In this document: piece by piece, positions 43,360 to 56,275 of the stretch | Layout: the number at the start of each line of letters is the position of its first letter | How positions within the stretch are numbered: position 1 is the first letter of the stretch | NCBI GenBank assembly: GCA_014607495.2 | Contig: CP053149.1 | Location: forward strand, 15,078,120-15,142,119 | Direction of reading: 5' to 3' | Source of the DNA: Carposina sasakii | Lineage: Eukaryota > Arthropoda > Insecta > Lepidoptera > Carposinidae | DNA length: 64,000 bases | Translations under genes and position numbers: made by a program | The notes under the pieces: generated by a model | Databases searched by the model: none | Told to the model about the DNA's origin: nothing | What the model saw: only the letters and a program-made list of their open reading frames with translations

Positions 43360-45558
43360 TATATTATAAAATTTCGGAGGCAAATATATAATTTAATTTG
43401 AAAATATTAATAATAATAGGATACAGAAACTCACAAACACACACACATACATGGGAAAATAATGAAATAGTTCAGGAAGGAATTAGAAATAATTTTTCTG
43501 TGTGTCATAACTAAGTGTAAGAAGCCATTCGGTCACGGCTCTCCTGCACTCCACCACAGTCAGTCCGTGAATCCCAATCTTCGCATTAATTTTATTATAA
43601 AGGAAACCTCCAAGAAAGGAAAAGAACCTACCTACGTCCTAAACATACCTCTTTCTCCTCGTCTACATTCATTAAGTTCTTCCTAAAAGTTCTTCATTCA
43701 TGCTCGTCTCAGTTTCGGGTGCTCTTGACAAGACCTTTAAAACTTACTTGTTTATCGATTACAAGACCATACGCTTCATGGACGCTAGGGTTGATCCACA
43801 TTACTGACGGTCTCTTACCTGATGGTTAATATAAATCATTGATATAAGATAGAATTTTGCAATTTCTATGCATATTCATAAAATTTCGCTAGTCGACCGT
43901 ACTACTTTAGTTGCATCTCTGTCTGAATTTATCATTTATGTACACTGCGGTTCTTGTTTCCGATTGCTGAACTATATTTTCCCAGGACAGAAGTTTGAAA
44001 CTTTTCGCAACTTTTTCAACTGAAAAAGCTAAACTGAATTTATGTTCAAACATAAACTGAGTTTAGACGATTTCCAAGTTGACCGGTAACTGTGCTCGAT
44101 TATGATTTGTAACTCCAAGTTTTATGAGAAGCCCAATCAAGCTGCATTGCTCGGCCTAGTATGGAAAACTTTTTTTTAATACAGTTTTTATGTTCAGTAC
44201 CAATTTAGAATTTACGATCGTTTACGTCATGTACGACTTTCGTAATTTTCCGAGAAATCTGCAGTACGTAAGTATAGCAATTTTAATCGTTTATTCGCCA
44301 TGTTAGAACCTTTTAATTTGTCCTGTAACTAAGCAGTGCCTCACTAGAATACATCAGCTGCATCTCTTCCGCGTATGTCGTAAGCCTCGACAAAATGGTC
44401 GATTCCGGTAGTCACACTTAAACCTAAACGTAAAATTAGTCCTACCTGTCCTTTTCTCTCTCAACAATTTATGTTAAGACGGAGAGATAGACCTGACTAT
44501 TAATACGTGACTGAAGGGATATCCTTTATAAAAATATTGGCTACCTCACTTTACACTCACTCATCACTCTGCGTGTAATTTATAGTACTCTTAATATGAT
44601 ATTGTATCTAACTTTTCAATGCTCTACTCGGATTGATGAGAGAGTTGTGTATGATTTCCAGGAGTCAGATTTCATCAAGTCTATCCAAGTTACTGGATTT
44701 CTAAATTAACTATTAAATTAAATATTAATTTCGCAATGCAAGTTTAAAATAAATAACAAGTTGCGGCTCCAAGTACCAGGCTCGCATAGTACTCGTATTG
44801 CGGAGTAATAACAAGCCCGTGTTTATGTTGGAAAGGCTGCAGTAAAATGCGGCGGCACTGACAACGTAGTTTCGTGCAGTGAGATTTTCACCGCGTATTA
44901 TAGACTTAGAGGCGCTTACGGGCTTATGCGGTGCTGGTGGCTCGATAGTAAAATTACAAAACCCATATTATGAAATCCCTCTGTTTACAAAATTGATAAA
45001 TTCTTTATTTATCCTGTGTGTGTCGTAGTTTGTCAATCCAGGGTTCTGTAGTTACATTTGTTGGAATATTTATATGTTATTATGTTGAGAGGATATTAAG
45101 GAAAAACTTTGTCGCTGTTCCGGAAAATTCATCGTAATGTCACATTCGGGAACATGTTTTCGTAATATAACAATTTATTTATAATCCTTTCAGCTTACAT
45201 AGAAAATTATATCATAATATTTATCTACGTATGAATACAGCTCCATCCGCGGAATTCCCCTTTCAAGAGGGTGCAAGAAAATTTTGAATATTTTCTTTAG
45301 ACCGTACAATGTCAGAAAAAGTAAATAAATACTACAGATGCTGCATACAAATCACCCTTCAACGCCTTTTGAGGAACGAGATTCGTGATTCGCATGTAAA
45401 TATACTGAACCCCGATATGTGGCAAAATTATAGATGGATTTTTAGGGATTTGATATTTATTCTTAACCTTTTTTAAAATAACAAATGTTAGAAGTGCGAG
45501 TCAAGTTAAAGCAGCTAAGTATAAAAGTAGATAGTGAAATTGTTATAGTATACCTATA
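43360..45558. other. Gene-free AT-rich stretch with a D fragment
   Basis: D fragment at ~44333-44395 ('CTCACTAGAATACATCAGCT', 'TATGTCGTAAG'). Nothing else recognised. Confidence 0.5.
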
Positions 45559-45863
45559 CAGGATGTTTTTTTGTGGCCACCTTTAACGAAGGGTAATAAC
45601 ATGAAATAAATGTCTTGCCAAAAAAAATGCTGGAAAAAAAAAAAAAAATTAAATTCCTTGATCGTGCGAAATTTATAGTCAAGTTTTTTTTAAAGATATT
45701 AATTATTTTTCGTGAAAAAATCCTGCTACGCGCGTCTATGTGCATTTATGCAGAAAAACGCATAAAACTTTGGACCCTAATATTTTGGAAACCAGACACT
45801 TCCCAGGTAGCTTCCATGAAATTGTTGAGGAGATTCCGTAGTATGACGACCAAAAATATCCTG
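45559..45863 (+). repeat. MITE family A, copy A4
   Basis: TA|CAGGATGTTTTTTTGTGGCC...CAAAAATATCCTG|TA, 305 bp. It has small internal deletions relative to A3 and A5 (missing 'GTACTCTATACAT' and part of the GATGATGAGG block). It retains CTACGCGCGTCT and TTGGAAACCAGAC. 45864-46254 has no recognised feature. Confidence 0.9.
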
Positions 45864-46254
45864 TATATACGGATCCCTAACTTTTTTCTGAGAAAAATAT
45901 GAAAAAAGTCAATGGAAAAGAAAATTATCGTGGAATCGGAACAAGAAGCGAAAAAAGTTTTCGCAAGTCCACAGATCGGCGCCACTTGATTCGACACTAA
46001 ATGTATTTGTTTACAAATCCACTTCAGTTAATTGAGCGGCCGCCGATCCGCCCCTAAGTATCGTTGTGAGCCCTCAACTTTTTAATTAACGAGTCCGAGA
46101 CAGTATCATTTTGTAGCGAACCTAATTGAGATAAGCCCATTTTAATTTTATTACAAGAAACGCGCCGCTTTAGTTGCAAACTCTCGAAAGTGCTTCAGAA
46201 GTTGCGGAACGAGTACTTACTAATATTACAAGGGGGAAATAAGAATATTTATAA

Positions 46255-46470
46255 CTAGTGGGGGCCCGCGACTCCTTTCGCGTGGACTGTCGAAAACTAA
46301 ATGTCGAAATTATCCGGGAAATAAATATTTTCCTACCATAAAAAGTAGGCTGTGTTCTTCAAGCTCTAGACTACCTGTGTACCAAATTTCATTTAGCCGG
46401 TTCAGTAGTTTTGGCGTGAAAGCCAGATAGGCAGACATAGTTACTTTCGAATTTACAATATTAGTAAGGA
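46255..46470 (-). mobile_element. Helitron H7, complete short copy
   Basis: 216 bp on the minus strand: A|TCCTTACTAATATTGTAAAT start and GTCCACGCGAAAGGAGTCGC...CCCCCACTAG|T end. The interior 'GGTAGTCTAGAGCTTGAAGA' and 'GAACCGGCTAAATG' differ from H1-H4. Non-coding. Confidence 0.85.
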
Positions 46471-47594
46471 TATATCGTTGCTTACTCCATGACACAAAAC
46501 CTTCTAAGGAATCTTAGTTCGAGACCTAAACGATGCATTGTATTTTCTCTTAGCTAGGCAAACATGATCACAAGGGTTTCTTGTTAACAACGGAACCCTA
46601 GAAATAGGTACAATATGGCCGCAACAACAGACAAACCTAGTTGTTTATTTGCTTACCACACAAAGCTTCAATATCCGGCGGCCCGTGCTTTAGGTGGGGT
46701 TATGATCTTTGTGAATCTAGGTCACCAATTCACAATACCTAGGTCATCTAGAGAGGATTTTTATCGTAGGTTACCTGGGGGTCAATTCTTGAAAATTTTT
46801 GAGCCGAAACGCAACCACTAACGAACTGTTAACGATACGCGGTGCGAAGCAATATATACTTCCCGCTTGAGTAACAAGGTATATTTTAGCACGCATCGGT
46901 CGTGAGTATGACAGAATAAAAACAAATATCCGTCTCGAGCTGAAATGAATTACCTCACAGTAAAGTAATTATTGCTTTGTTCTCAGCATCTACAACGGTT
47001 CCGTTTCGGCTTCGTTCCAACTCGAGACTTTACGAGAATTGGCCCCTGAAGGATAAGTACCTACTCTACTAGGATGAAATTTTTTTTAGACATATGTACA
47101 CACGGTTGCTTTTCTAACATGAAGTGACCAGAACTGCATGATCATTAAGAAGATCCTATCATGACGTTTAACATAGCAAGGCCAGATGTGAAAGATTAGT
47201 CACAAGTTTCTAACTCATCTCTTACGACATGCAGGGAAGAAGATGCAACCGATGTATTCTAGTGAATAGTTTTATTTTTATTTTATATCCAATAAAATAA
47301 TTATTTTATATGAATTTTGCCATCTCCGGTATTCTGAGGTATTTCCCTCCAAGTGCAGTCAAATATTTCCCTCTGTGTACCAGAATTTGGAATTTGAAGT
47401 AGGTTAGTAAAGCCGCGTACCTATACGAGTTATGTAACTATTTAAAGGCATCCGACAATTTTTTATATTTAAATATTGTGATATTCAATACTTACTTAAG
47501 TCTGCTCATACATCAGAACTACTTCCTATAATTAGTGATTTGGCTAAAAATAATAATTTTCCTATTAATATTATTAAGAAAATGAAAAAAAAAA
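46471..47594. other. Gene-free stretch with repeat D7
   Basis: D7 lies at ~47110-47272 ('CCAGAACTGCATGATCATTA', 'TCTTACGACATGCAGGGAAG', 'GATGTATTCTAGTGAA'). The rest is unrecognised. Confidence 0.5.
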
Positions 47595-47670
47595 TTCACC
47601 CGAGTTAACGATTTGAACTCACGACCTCTCGCATTCCGTGCATCGCTCTAACCAACTGAGCTATCGGGTC
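47595..47670 (-). mobile_element. tRNA-like SINE head or tRNA pseudogene
   Basis: 76 nt on the minus strand. The 5' arm GACCCGA and 3' arm TCGGGTG pair at six of seven positions. The D-arm is TAGCTCAGTTGGTTAGAGC (a good box A) and the box B region is GAGTTCAAATC. The T-stem does not close (GTGAG against GTTAAC) and the anticodon stem is irregular, so it is unlikely to be a working tRNA. An A-rich tract (minus strand: T-run then CATTTTC) follows the 3' end. A poorer copy lies 315 bp to the right in the same orientation. Confidence 0.75.
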
Positions 47671-47913
47671 ACTTAACTCGGATGACGAATTTTTACTATC
47701 TCTTTTAAATTACGTTTTTGGCAACGTTTTTTTTATCCCGCTAGCTATACACTAGCCAAATCTTGGTAAACAAAGCTGAATCCCTCAGCACAATGTTTAA
47801 TGATGAAACGATCAACCATATCCTAGCGGATTATATTATGGAGAAGTATCTTATAAATTTATCTTAATTCAGATATTATATACTATAAATATTAATAAGT
47901 AAATGAAAAAAAA

Positions 47914-47976
47914 ATCACCAGAGTGAGATTTGAACTCACGCACGACCTCTTGCATTCCTATCTATTACTGAATTGG
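47914..47976 (-). mobile_element. Second, more decayed tRNA-like copy
   Basis: The T-arm is perfect here (GTGAG-TTCAAAT-CTCAC, 47923-47939) and 'GCAAGAGGTCGTG' matches the first copy, but the D-arm and acceptor are lost. It ends in the same T-run plus CATTTACTT. The region 47977-49378 has no recognised gene. Confidence 0.65.
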
Positions 47977-49378
47977 ACATACTGTATTTTACTGAATTTA
48001 CTTTGAACGAAAAGAAGGAATACTTTTATTGCGGATAACAAGATTATGATTTTTATTACCACACTTTCGACCTCACTTTCATATATTCACAACGGTGAAT
48101 GTCATAAAAAGTATATTAAAAGGTCCAACACCAGCAAATATTTTAGGGCAGGTAATTGTTTTTATAACGGTCCTCACATTTTCGTACGTCAAAGCATTTC
48201 CATTTGCAGGCGGGATGCCATTTTAATGAAATTCACTTCCGTCTATGTATCTTAATGATCAAAGGGCTTGCCTAAATACCCGCATAGCATACTGTGGTAG
48301 GCGAGGGTTTGTTCATGATTACAGGGCGCTTTTTCCTGGGAAATTTCTTTGGCATTTTGGTTGCCTACCTCAAAGGGGTACTAAAAATTGTATTAAAGCG
48401 TCTCTCGCTTCGCCCAGCCGGCGTCGGTTTCACAACTTATATCTATATAAAGCCAGTTCAAATAAATAAATACAGGACAAGATATTTTAAATTTTCATTG
48501 TTCATATTTTTTCATATTTTAAATTTAGTTAGATTGACAAGCTGATAAAATAACATCATGTCACATCTACATGGTGATCCTAAAACTCCACACAGGATTT
48601 GAATTTCAGTCCATATTTCCATTGTAAATTCTTCTGAGCGTATTTTGAAGATTAAGGTCATTCCTATGTCTAAATATCACACGTAAGTAATGTAGACCAT
48701 GCGGTTTTTTAAACAAAAGAAGAACAGAAATGATTTATGATTCTGCTTCCCCGGAAGTAACCAAAAAATGGCGAGAGAAAACAGAATCATCTCCAAACAA
48801 AAGGTTTAGAACAAATATAGATCTAAGATCTAAAAGGCGTTCGGAGCTATTACTGAGCGTTGTATAAATCATTTAGTACAAATACTTCGTTTCCAAACGA
48901 GCAATAAACCGCCTTTGAGGCGCGGCATAAGAACGGATTGAGCAATTGCTTCGTTTTTTTGCACTTACATGTGCCTTAAACCTATCGGGGCAAGTTGAGA
49001 GGTCGATGTCAGCAAGGATCTCTTTTAATATACCTAGACATCATTATTTTCATTATAATGGTATTATATTATAATGTATTTGTATTATATATTGGTATTT
49101 TCGGCCAAGAAAAGTTTGTTGCACTACTACGCTATGATACTTAATATGTTTACTACAAGATTATGGTGTCACAAGTCCAATTTTGTATCAGAACCGAGGT
49201 ATTTGCATGATAATCTTTATTTCATACAAGGCTTTCAATATGAGTGTGTTCACCATATTGAAATTTATTGAGGTCAGCCCGTTTCATTTACATTTATTTG
49301 GTCTAGACAAAATTAAACCCTAAGAGTAACTCATCCGGAATCGGCTTTAGATTAGTTAAAGGTTTGATTACGATTCAT

Positions 49379-49632
49379 TATCATCATCATCAGCCTATTG
49401 CAGTCCACTGCTGGATGTAGGCCTCCTCCAGGGCACGCCACAAGACTGCCATGGGAGGTATTTGCCCATAGTAATCACGCTGTGCAGGCGGGTTGGTGAC
49501 CGCAGTTTGTATTTTGGACTATGTTGTCAACACGGGAGACGCATATAGGCAAATACCCCCATGGCAGTCTTGCGGCGTGCCCTAGGGGAGGCCTACGTTC
49601 AGCAGTGGACTGCAATAGGCTGATGATGATGA
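49379..49632. mobile_element. Two retroposon copies head to head (S6)
   Basis: 49379-49540 is minus ('CATCATCATCAGCCTATTGC', 'TCCACTGCTGGATGTAGGCC', 'GGGTTGGTGACCGCAG', 'GTTGTCAACACGGGAGACG'). 49541-49632 is plus ('ATAGGCAAATACCCCCATGG', 'CAGCAGTGGACTGCAATAGG', (GAT)n). Both have their 3' tails outward, forming an imperfect ~90-bp-arm palindrome. Because both halves retain the 3' end, twin priming does not explain it. No duplication was recognised. Confidence 0.87.
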
Positions 49633-50937
49633 CAAAACTTTGTGGACGACGTACAGCATGGTTTGGTTTTTACGAACCTGTAAAACTTTAGGACCTGAAG
49701 ATAATGGTATTTGTATTTGCAGCTACCACGCAATTCAACAAAGCCTTGAGGACAGTTGCGCTGCTGTTTAAAATTTACCGACCACAACCAAGAAAACGTT
49801 ATGTTATACACATATCTCATTAACAGCCAAACCAAAGGTAAATCAAACTAAACCTTTTTCAAAAACGTTCCGTTGATATGAAAAACATTGTCATTTAGCG
49901 CGATTGCCTTTCTGTTCATAGTTTAAATTGCTGGATACTGTATATGGCTTAAAATATATTACCATACTTACCGTGAAATGACTGCCGTTCGATTTAGTGG
50001 ACCTAAATCTACCTGTGCCAGATTTAACGCCAGCGGTCGGATAATCCTTTGAAATGCCACGCAACAGGTCACGGGTACCGACCGCCACACGGTTACTGCT
50101 ATTGCGAATAGGTTAGATAGAAAACGTTGCATGAATATATGAATATACAAGTATTTCAGTTTTAGACGAGGTAAATGGGCCGTCATTTGCTAGTAGCTGG
50201 TTGGTCTGGTAAGATTATTATAATATAGCAGAGAATGTCACCTGAAGCTACAAACAGTCTAAAGCGAGATGTCGCTAGTTTGCTTGTCTCGCTTGCTCAA
50301 TAATCCAACTCAAGCAAAAGCCACTCCGATAACATTATCACTAGTTACGGCATAACAGTACAAAATTTGTAAACTGGCTGAAAAGTACAACATATTGCTA
50401 TGTCATGTAATGTTGCCTGGCTTCTTCAATCAGAAGGTAGTCGTACTTATATTTCCGATAAATGAAGACCTTTTTAGTATTGATATCATTTATAATGTAG
50501 ACCTCAATGTTAGGTATGGACTCAAGATAGGAACAATAATAAATGTAATATCAATCCGTACGAAGATTACGTATCCTGTACGACGACACTCGATCACAAT
50601 AGACGTTCGACCGTCGAGGATCATACGGACTGGTAAATAAAATGTTTCAAAGTATACTTCAGTATTTGACTGTACAGGCGACCGGGCGGAACGCACGGCT
50701 GCACTCTTCCCATTTCACATGCGACCCTGTTGCAGTTGTGCGTGAAACGGCTCCCGAATGCCAATGCAAAGGATTTTACACAATTTTGCGCCGGGTTCCC
50801 GCAGTAGAATATTCTAGAGCGTTGGATTTATGTTTTTGGAACGTGTGAGGTTGGGTTAAACTATCTCAATTTGGTATTATTTTATGCCCAATAAAATAAA
50901 TATGATTTATAATGTGTTGCTTGATTGACTGAAGATA
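49633..50937. other. Gene-free stretch
   Basis: No recognisable feature. Several 65-80-codon frames on both strands (49599-50848) overlap one another and carry no motif. Confidence 0.45.
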
Positions 50938-51005
50938 TACATACATACATATAATCACGCCTTTATTCCTTACGGGGTAGGCAGAGCACCAAGGGCCAAT
51001 AGAAA
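50938..51005 (+). repeat. Dispersed repeat family C, copy C3 (short)
   Basis: 'TACATACATACATATAATCA', 'CGCCTTTATTCCTTACGGGG' and 'GCAGAGCACCAAGGGCC' match C1. It is truncated after 68 bp. Confidence 0.7.
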
Positions 51006-51243
51006 GGTTGAAGATATTAATACTCTATTTCAGGAGTGGGCCAGTTTTTATCATTTTCATATTTCTTAAGATGATTAACATTAGGTCCTGAATAAGATAG
51101 AAGAAAATAAAAGAATTTAGCTATCATAAATCTTTTAATACAATTAATGCACTCATTTTCCTGTAATTCGCAAAGAAAATGGCGGAGTAATATTTATTCA
51201 AAGAGACTAAACCGATGGTTTACTTCCATCTAAGCATTACTTC

Positions 51244-51447
51244 ATACTAATATTATAAACGAGTAAGTTTGTGAGTATGGATGGATGGATGGATGTTTGT
51301 TACTCTTTCACGTAAAAACGGCTGGAGCGATTTTAATAAACTTTGGTATGGAGTTAGCTGATACCCTGGATTAATACATAGGCTACTTTTTATCCAGCAT
51401 AATTTCGATAATTTGTTTTTTCTGCAGTCCACGCGGACGAAGTCCAC
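51244..51447 (+). mobile_element. Helitron H8 with (GATG)n, 3'-deleted end
   Basis: Same sub-type as H3: 'ACTAATATTATAAACGAGTA', GGATGGATGGATGGATG, 'TTAGCTGATACCCTGGATTA', 'CAGTCCACGCGGACGAAGTC'. It then breaks off at CCACCAT and lacks the final GCGGGCGTCCACTAG. Confidence 0.82.
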
Positions 51448-54400
51448 CATAAATAAGAGATAAGAGAATTGTAATAATTCAGAGAACTATTAAAATTAAA
51501 AGCTTATGTGAAAGTTTTAGTAAATTTAATTTAAATCCAATTAGGCTATTTTCATTCGTGTTAAATTAAAATGAAGATTAAAAATTAAGCTTCACACTAA
51601 AATGAGAGAAGTGAAATATGAAAAATCTACGTTGATATAGTCTGAAAATTTCTCAAACATCCAATGCCCTGTGGATAGACATTAGTTTCAAAAGCAATGT
51701 AAACACGTCTGTATCCGAACCTCAATCAATTTTAATCTTCTTCATTTTGGATTCAGAAACATGATCCTTTGGATTATTTTGCAAGTGCTGCGCGAAAAAT
51801 AGTTAGCGGTCGATTTTAAAGACTCATATACACGAACGCGAGGTGATGATGGAGTATTAGAGATTGGAGAATTCTTACTTCTTCCACGTATGATCTTTTC
51901 TTCTTTTTCTTCCGTATGTATCTATTGTCTATTTTGCGTAATTATGATTATAATATATAATATCAAAGGCATTTTTGCCGAAATAAAGAATACAATGATT
52001 AAAGACAAAATAATTTAAAAATTGTTTAGGCTAAATATTGCCTAAATTTGATAGATTTTCCATACATTTTGCTGTCAAATGTCTAATTTTAGACGCAGTT
52101 ATGTATTATATATGATATCTAATAGCTGGTCTAAACAATATAATTCCTAGTAACGCCGTCAGCGCCTCTGTGTGACAACCATATGTATGGGTCATTATAT
52201 TTGAAAAGGGTCTCAGATTTTCGGATTAATTCGTCTCGCTTAAGAGAAATCTCGGCTTAGTATTTTAAAAGGGGTGACTAGGCCCTTAAACAAGCAAGGA
52301 GTTATTTGCGCGGGGTTTTCAAGAATTTCCCAATGATAAATTTCGGAAATTCTCGACCCTTTGGGCGTTCTTTTGCTTTCGCTTTTAATGAAAAAGTTTT
52401 CGGTATTCCATAAATAGGCTACGGAGTTGGGAAATTTCTAGTTTATTATGAGGACGTGAAAGAAAAAGATTAAGTAGGGTACTCTACGAGTATGTACAGT
52501 CTTGTTTGAGAGTGCTCAATGTGTTTCTACCTAGGCGAGAGATATAAAGAAGAAACCGAGAAAATCGGAAGCTGGCTCTTTGAGCAATAGGGTTTTATAT
52601 ATTTTTTTAAATACAAACCATATTATGTACTTACTATCAACGCATTAGCGCCTAACATTATAAGATTGTAACTACTTTTTTTAATTTTTTTAAATGTTAA
52701 TGCTAACCTAACCTAACCTGACCACGTGCAATATAAATATTACTTCACATAGCCCCAAAAAGTTAACAGAAAACGAAATAAAAAAGTTCTTTCAACATTT
52801 TAGCGTGTAGCTGTCAGTTAGCTCAATCTGAAAGGCTCAGTCTGAAAATTCTGAAAATCCACGGATTATAAGAATTTAAAGGGGAATTTTCGCACCCCAG
52901 TGTATTCTGTCGGGCGAATTGTGGTCACATTGCGGGTAGTTTTTGATGGAGGCTTAAGGGCGGTGAGGCGGGTAATTAATTTTTGTCACTGCATTCATTT
53001 GTTGTGGGCCAACCTTGCTGTTGGGATTTGGAGATGGTTTGTTTTGGAATGTGTTTTATGTTTAAGTTTTTATACGTTTTTGCTGTACTTGTGCTCTTTG
53101 GTTCGGTGTGATTTATTATGACAATGATTACTTTTTATATGAGGCTTTTTTATAGCTTTGAATCGGACGAAATTTATTCAAAGATTACTTGAGTGAGGCG
53201 ATATTTAACATTAATGTCGTATAGGACGTCGTTGATGTGGCGTCATATAGGTAGGTACATGGAAAAGTAAACCTTAACTTTTTTTGAACCTATTAATAAA
53301 TTGGTCATTCACTTTTCTTTACACAAATTCAGTTTATCTTTTTTTTCCTGCATACACTACCATTGGGGTTTAGGTAAGCTTTAGAAAAATGTAACGTATT
53401 TCTAGATTGGTTAATTAAATTTTTACTACAGTCCAGTAAGTTTACCAACCCTGAAATTTCGTTTCGACTTATAGCAGTTCTAAAATCAACTATGATGGAA
53501 AATTCATAGCGGCGAAGCATTGAATGGGGCCGTGACGTCACTAGACTTTATCGTTGAGTTATGATATTTTAAAAAGCATTTTTTTACTACGTCGACGTCC
53601 GTGGACGCGTTCCAAACTTACGTTTACACGAGTCATCGACGTGTATACTACTCTATGATTATTCAATAGCGAGGAAAATATACGACTATCAACTGTATTG
53701 GAAAGTACTAAGACGTATTTTATAGGAATAGAAACGGTAGATTAAAAGCAAATCACGTGAATCTCCCATGATTGAATGATACGTCACTGCTGCCAGGTTG
53801 ATGGTCGCTGGGGGATATTTTGACAGATTTAAAACTTTAACGCTACGTTAAACGCCATTTCAATAAGTCGTTTTGCGTTATGTACACGAATTCTCCTGTC
53901 TAGTTATTGAGAATTGATATCTGAAAAATCGCTAAGGCATTATGTATTTTTCAATGTATCCCTATGGCATATAAAAATTACATCATATACACTCAGCATA
54001 TACACAAAAGCATATACGCAAATACACAAAAGGAAATATGGCATACAACATTAAAGACGAGATGCATGTACAATGGCAAGCTTATCTCTACCAGAGATCT
54101 CTTCCAGCAAGCCAAGCAAGTAAAGAGATATTGTTAACAACAGGGTAACATGTGCAATTAAGCAAATTCAAAGAAACTACACAACTACAATAAAAAAAGG
54201 AGAGAAACAAATGACAGCATATTCAAATAATGGACAGTCACATGTCAAATTCTGTTAGGGACCTTTTTATCATAACTTTTCCTAGTCTGCTTTAACCTAA
54301 TTTCTAACGCTAAAAAGAATAAGTTTTACTGTCGCTGCTTCTATATTCATCTAATTTCAAATATTCGAATACTCAATAACGATAGAGAAAATATTTAAAA

Positions 54401-54838
54401 ACGGTGTAGTTAAGGTTTTCCGAACTGTACTCGTATGGAGAGCTATAAATATGAACAAACGTATAGCGAAGATCAGGAATCTCGTGACGTCGATGTTACG
54501 TCTACATTTGCTAATGGCCATCATTTTTAAATCGGAATTTGCTTTATAAACCTCGCTACTTTTGAATTTTGTTAGTTTAATATACGGTGTAAAAGCGTGG
54601 GTAGGTATAATTGCGTGACATTATAATAAATTTCATTCCGTCATGATATTAATATAATAAGACAAATACTAAGTATACAATACAAGATAATAATTAGGTA
54701 ACGCAAGTGTACGAAATATTAGGATAAATTTTTAAGAAAACGAACTTTTTCCGTGATGGAATTTGCCCTATTAGGTAAGTAGGTAGGTAGTGTGGATATC
54801 CTGTAAAGCAAATTCCCAATAAATCTGTCATTACGAGA
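51448..54838. other. Gene-free AT-rich stretch
   Basis: 3.4 kb with no gene. Notes: (CTAAC)-type triplet repeat at 52703-52718; a less AT-rich 73-codon frame at 52900-53121 without a motif; 53990-54240 has the texture of a LINE 3' region but no copy elsewhere in the window to prove it. Confidence 0.45.
52703..52718 (-). repeat. Three-unit TTAGG-type repeat
   Basis: CTAACCTAACCTAACC, the insect telomere unit (TTAGG)n on the minus strand. Equally short runs are at 60639-60654 (minus) and 62416-62430 (plus). They are too short to indicate a telomere. Confidence 0.7.
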
Positions 54839-55211
54839 CAGGGTGATTTTTGGTCGTCAACGTTCCCGAAAACTACGGAATCTCCTCATCATCACGATCA
54901 TTTTTAGAAGCATACCTGGGAAGTGTCTGGTTTCCAAAATATTAGGGTCCAAAGTTGAGTAAATAGACTGCGTTTTTCTGCATAAATGCACATAGACGCG
55001 CGTAGCAGGATTTTTTCACGAAAAATAATTAATATCTGTCTATAAAAAAACTAACATAAAACTAGACACTATAAATTTCGCACGATCAAGGAATTTAAAA
55101 AAAAAATAAAAAAAAAACAAAAATCCCAGCATTTTATTTGGCATAAACTTACTTTATTTCATATATAGAGTACGTACCCTTCGTTAAAGGTGGCCACAAA
55201 AAAACATCCTG
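54839..55211 (-). repeat. MITE family A, copy A5 (longest)
   Basis: 373 bp, reverse orientation: CAGGGTGATTTTTGGTCGTC at left, GGCCACAAAAAAACATCCTG|TA at right. It contains every block of the family and is the best basis for a consensus. The left flank is GA, not TA, so that target base has mutated. Confidence 0.92.
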
Positions 55212-56095
55212 TATAGGCAGAAACATTAATCATAGTACGTGGCTCGCAATTGTCGATCGAATATATTGTTTTACTTCGAAATTACCTTTCTCTATTTATA
55301 TGTTTGCTAACCTAAATTACTTCTATATTTTGATCTTTATATTTACAATTTTATTAAGGAACTTAGGGGCAAACTCTCAGGCTATAATCTACTAATAATA
55401 AAGCTATAAGTTACTAAGTAGTATAGCTAAACGTATTATTTTTCCAGATATTATAAAAAATTATTAAACAACTCAGAAATGTTCATACACAGATTACCTC
55501 TGTTCATACAATCTTGAAAAATAAATACGTGATTTCGAATCTCAAGTTTTGATGATGGGTTCTGTCAGTGAGCTTTATTTTTAGTATTTTGCTCAACATA
55601 CGTTTTACACTATTTTGTTACACAGTGTAACAAACCTTAGTAAACTTACAACTTTTTTTTTACTTTTTACCTGTATATGAAGTTGCATGAATCTTGCACT
55701 ATTTTAAAATAATATATTTCGGTTCACGTATAGTAAACATCTCTTTGAAACACTCTCCTTTGAATTTGCCTACGGCTTTGTATGGAGCAAATTCCTCAGC
55801 AACGAGTTATATTGAAATGTTTCGCAATATGTCTATCGCAGAACTCCACGTATTCGGTATTTTACTATCAGCATTAAAATTATATTTATTTTCTTTCGGA
55901 TGGGGTTGAATGCAGTTTGTATCAAAAATACCTATTACTCGAATGAATAATGATGTGAACGTTTTTATTTTATTATATATTTCTAAACTTGTTACTGATG
56001 GATGTGGGGTGTGGGATTTTCTTTACGATCGTCCAGTTCTGTATGACTACTCCATATCCGGAACACACCCGTGTGTATATTTTAAAGCCTCGAGC
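55212..56095. other. Gene-free AT-rich stretch
   Basis: Nothing recognised. Confidence 0.5.
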
Positions 56096-56275
56096 ACATA
56101 TACGTACACGTACCCCTGAGTTTAATGTAGGTATAGAACTGTCACCGCTTGACGTCTATGCTTACGTCTACGCATACGCATCCGGTCTGCCCGTGCCTAT
56201 ACAGTTCCATAGATTACAACACAGAGGTACGTATACGTCTACGCTTACGTGCACGCATACGCATCCGGTGTGCTA
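56096..56275. repeat. Degenerate (TACGNN)n-type simple repeat
   Basis: Two clusters of ACG-phased six-base steps (ACGTCTACGCATACGCATCC at ~56159-56183 and ~56230-56272) are separated by 'CAGTTCCATAGATTACAACA'. Each ends ACGCATACGCATCCGG. The pattern keeps frames open by composition alone, so frames at 55989-56276 are not genes. Confidence 0.75.

Noticed and set aside
56096..56275. Coding region suggested by long open frames
   Set aside because: The six-base repeat keeps frames open by itself; the translation is low-complexity Tyr/Thr/Arg repeats.
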